Of a stretch of DNA of 7,450 bases, positions 6,615 through 7,450 are shown piece after piece; within the stretch, counting starts at the first letter, position 1; each line of letters starts with the position of its first letter. Source of the DNA: Saprospiraceae bacterium. GTDB lineage: Bacteria; Bacteroidota; Bacteroidia; Chitinophagales; Saprospiraceae. The notes under the pieces were generated by a model. That model was given only the letters and a program-made list of their open reading frames with translations, did not search any database and had not been told where the DNA came from. A program made the translations under genes and the position numbers. The DNA lies in contig JALVEG010000558.1 of assembly GCA_027031145.1 (NCBI GenBank), positions 1 to 7,450 on the forward strand. The letters run 5' to 3'.

Positions 6615-6716
6615 AAATAACTGATATTTTGTTTACATCCCATTTTCCTTAATAAGTGGGTATTATTCCCCCGCTGGCGGGGGATTAAGGGGGTGGATTA
6701 GAGGTACCAGTTATTT
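6615..6716. repeat. Nested palindromic element bounded by 9-bp inverted repeats
   Basis: AAATAACTG (6615-6623) and CAGTTATTT (6708-6716) are perfect 9-bp inverted repeats bounding about 102 nt. Inside, ATCC (6637-6640) pairs with GGAT (6695-6698), and CCTTAAT (6647-6653) pairs with ATTAAGG (6684-6690). In the centre CCCCCG (6668-6673) pairs with CGGGGG (6678-6683) around a CTGG loop. The central GC hairpin joined to ATTAAGGGGG resembles a dispersed intergenic repeat I have seen in many bacterial genomes. The arrangement suggests a small palindromic, MITE-like or REP-like element. No transposase or clear target-site duplication is visible. Confidence 0.5.
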
Positions 6717-6840
6717 GTTTAGGCGGGTTTAAATTTGATATACAGAGGTAGCGTTACAAAATACAATTCATAATTCCTTTTTAAAGCTAACTAAACTCTA
6801 TCCATTAATCCTAAAACTTCCAAACTTAAAACTTTGATTC

Positions 6841-6878
6841 CCTCGATTCAATTCTTCCTCCGTCAGAATCACTCGAGG
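6841..6878 (-). repeat. Inverted repeat downstream of the transporter gene
   Basis: CCTCGA (6841-6846) pairs with TCGAGG (6873-6878), and inside it ATTCT (6851-6855) pairs with AGAAT (6865-6869). It lies about 30 nt beyond the transporter stop on the minus strand. A TTTT run follows only about 10 nt past the stem, so it is a poor intrinsic terminator at best. Confidence 0.35.
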
Positions 6879-6908
6879 CATCGCTTTAGCCTTTATACTT
6901 AAAAAACC

Positions 6909-7450
6909 TCACGCCCTCTTCTTCTCCACACTTGCCTTAATTATAGCAAATATCATAACGGCAGCACTTATCCATTGTATCGGGGAAAGGACATTACCGT
7001 TGATAACATAATCAAAGAATATAGCAGAAAGAGGAAAGAACAATTCACTTATTGTAGAAACACTGGCTTTCACATATTTAAGACCATAATAATACAAAAA
7101 TATAGCACCTGAACCCGTAGTAATAGAAATTATCAAAATTATCGCCCAGTTTATATTGGTCATTTGGGTGAATTGTGAAAATAATCCTGTTATGATTATT
7201 ACCGGCAGCAATAATAAAAATGCTGTACCATATCTAAAAAAAGTAGCAGTAATAAATCCTACTTTTTTCAGTATATTTTTGCTGAAAACTGTTGAACTAC
7301 CGAATGAAAAAGCAGCTAATATGGAAAGCAGTGCAGCTTTTATGGTATTGGCATCAGCATGAATATTAGGTTTGTTCAATCCGAATGTCAGGAAGTATCC
7401 CGCCATAATCGCTACCGCACCCCAATACAAAAAATGCTTTGTGAGTTTTT
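6909..7450 (-). CDS. EamA/DMT-superfamily transporter, C-terminal part (5' truncated by window)
   Basis: Inner-membrane protein of the drug/metabolite transporter superfamily; full members usually have two EamA repeats and about ten helices. Here 179 residues are visible, open to the right edge (first full codon 7448-7446). The visible start, KLTKHFLYWGAVAIMAGYFL, corresponds to the last helix of the first repeat. The second repeat follows: IKAALLSILAAFSFGSSTVFSKNIL, TATFFRYGTAFLLLLPVIIITGLF, WAIILIISITTGSGAIFLYYYGLKY, VSTISELFFPLSAIFFDYVING and IQWISAAVMIFAIIKASVEKKRA. This helix order and the SPIQWISAAVMIFAII ending are typical of EamA. The usual acidic GE before the last helix is replaced by NGN. 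A TTG at 7430 could be read as a start, but the frame continues with family-like sequence upstream, so the true start is outside. The substrate cannot be told from sequence. It converges on topA. Confidence 0.88.
   Translation of the reverse strand, partial: KLTKHFLYWGAVAIMAGYFLTFGLNKPNIHADANTIKAALLSILAAFSFGSSTVFSKNILKKVGFITATFFRYGTAFLLLLPVIIITGLFSQFTQMTNINWAIILIISITTGSGAIFLYYYGLKYVKASVSTISELFFPLSAIFFDYVINGNVLSPIQWISAAVMIFAIIKASVEKKRA

Larger units (their letters stand above)
6277..6908. other. Repeat-rich convergent intergenic region, topA / EamA transporter
   Basis: This 632-bp spacer lies between the stop codons of two convergent genes. It has no frame that I recognise as a gene. Its left part (about 6300-6570) is visibly richer in G and C than the flanking genes and contains structured and REP-like sequence. 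The middle (6615-6716) is a nested palindrome around a C5/G5 hairpin. The right part (6720-6908) is AT-rich and holds one weaker inverted repeat near the transporter stop. There is no clear hairpin-plus-T-tract terminator directly after topA. Mobile non-coding repeats often settle between convergent genes, where they break no promoter; applying that here is an inference. Confidence 0.75.

Noticed and set aside
7428..7430. TTG as the start codon of the transporter gene
   Set aside because: The frame remains open to the window edge with sequence (KLTKHFLYWGAV) that fits the end of the first EamA repeat, so the gene is 5'-truncated by the window.

Overview
The window is a stretch of core chromosome from a member of the Bacteroidota. 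The evidence is the gene order rplM-rpsI-rpsB-tsf followed by pyrH, the AT-rich DNA, the lack of Shine-Dalgarno sequences before any start codon, and a textbook Bacteroidota promoter (TTTG, 20 bp, TACCTTTG) ahead of rplM. The protein sequences do not let me name a genus.

Layout. Positions 1-3307 are a leftward (minus-strand) translation cluster. Ribosomal proteins L13 (rplM), S9 (rpsI) and S2 (rpsB) and elongation factor Ts (tsf) sit in one tight operon that ends at a strong intrinsic terminator, a perfect 28-bp palindrome followed by seven Ts. UMP kinase (pyrH) lies just beyond it and runs off the left edge within a few codons of its expected end. Positions 3308-3729 are a very AT-rich divergent control region. 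It drives the ribosomal operon leftward and topA rightward. Positions 3730-6276 are topA, a complete type IA DNA topoisomerase I without zinc fingers, carrying four C-terminal repeats and a lysine-rich tail.

Positions 6277-6908 hold no convincing gene. They lie between the convergent genes topA and an EamA/DMT-family transporter, and contain several adjacent inverted and direct repeats. These include a sequence I recognise as resembling the widespread REP-like 'TTGCGAGCG...GAAGCAATCTC' type, a roughly 100-nt nested palindrome and a structured segment of about 65 nt. The transporter (6909 to the right edge, minus strand) is cut at its 5' end; only its C-terminal half is present.

Functionally, the left half supplies translation (large and small ribosomal subunit proteins, and EF-Ts recycling EF-Tu) and the UMP-to-UDP step of pyrimidine nucleotide synthesis. 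topA relaxes negative supercoils. I see no defence system, CRISPR array, prophage or biosynthetic cluster. The genes are ordinary housekeeping genes, and the only part that deserves a second look is the repeat-rich spacer at 6277-6908.
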